From contig PLEA01000197.1 in the NCBI GenBank assembly GCA_003136335.1, forward strand, positions 1-15,297: DNA of 15,297 nucleotides. The letters are read 5' to 3'. Under the pieces are notes generated by a model. The model was not told where the DNA came from, ran no database searches, and saw nothing but the letters and a program-made list of their open reading frames with translations. This DNA is from Acidobacteriaceae bacterium (GTDB taxonomy: Bacteria; Acidobacteriota; Terriglobia; Terriglobales; SbA1). Below, one piece after another: positions 14,911 through 15,297 of the stretch; position 1 is the first letter of the stretch; each line of letters opens with the position of its first letter. The position numbers were made by a program, and so were the translations under genes.

Positions 14911-15297
<387 letters not shown>

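Overview
The window most resembles a chromosomal segment of an Acidobacteriota (Terriglobia-like) genome. The reasons are two consecutive permeases of the acidobacterial duplicated orphan permease (ADOP) type with no ATPase nearby, a membrane-anchored winged-helix/TolB-like/TPR regulator of a kind common in this phylum, moderately high GC, and intergenic spaces full of short GC-rich hairpin repeats. No rRNA, tRNA, CRISPR array, phage gene or transposase gene was found.

Layout. 1-282 has no supported gene, only hairpin and direct repeats. 283-1370 (-) is a secreted ScyD/ScyE-like beta-propeller gene broken by an in-frame TGA and a late frameshift. Divergent from it, 1697-3649 (+) is the regulator. 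A repeat cluster follows, then ilvE (3843-4799, +), a hairpin terminator, and a DinB-family gene (4891-5433, +) that converges on a DoxX-family gene (5495-5932, -) across a shared hairpin. Next come an FMN azoreductase (6210-6839, -) and a divergent HxlR/DUF24 regulator (6957-7385, +). Then two large ADOP permeases (7606-10079, frameshifted; 10351-12774, intact), pilT (13011-14135), recX (14263-14802) and the 5' part of alaS (14925 to the window edge), all on +.

The most informative part is 5495-7385. An azoreductase and a DoxX protein on one strand are divergent from an HxlR-type regulator that keeps the family's N-terminal cysteine. Their control region has overlapping divergent promoter-like elements and two CTTT..AAAG palindromes, one on the regulator's -10 and one on the azoreductase's -35. 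This looks like a compact quinone/electrophile-stress switch analogous to YodB-AzoR1 plus the DoxX protein MhqP of Bacillus. A double-hairpin repeat sits between azoR and doxX, and a second copy with terminal inverted repeats lies just after hxlR, so the module is bracketed by copies of one small element.

The other genes are housekeeping or of general type: ilvE (branched-chain amino acids), pilT (type IV pilus retraction), recX (RecA modulation) and alaS (alanyl-tRNA synthetase). Two genes (the ScyD-like gene and the first ADOP permease) carry disruptions. Sequence alone cannot distinguish decay from assembly or sequencing error.
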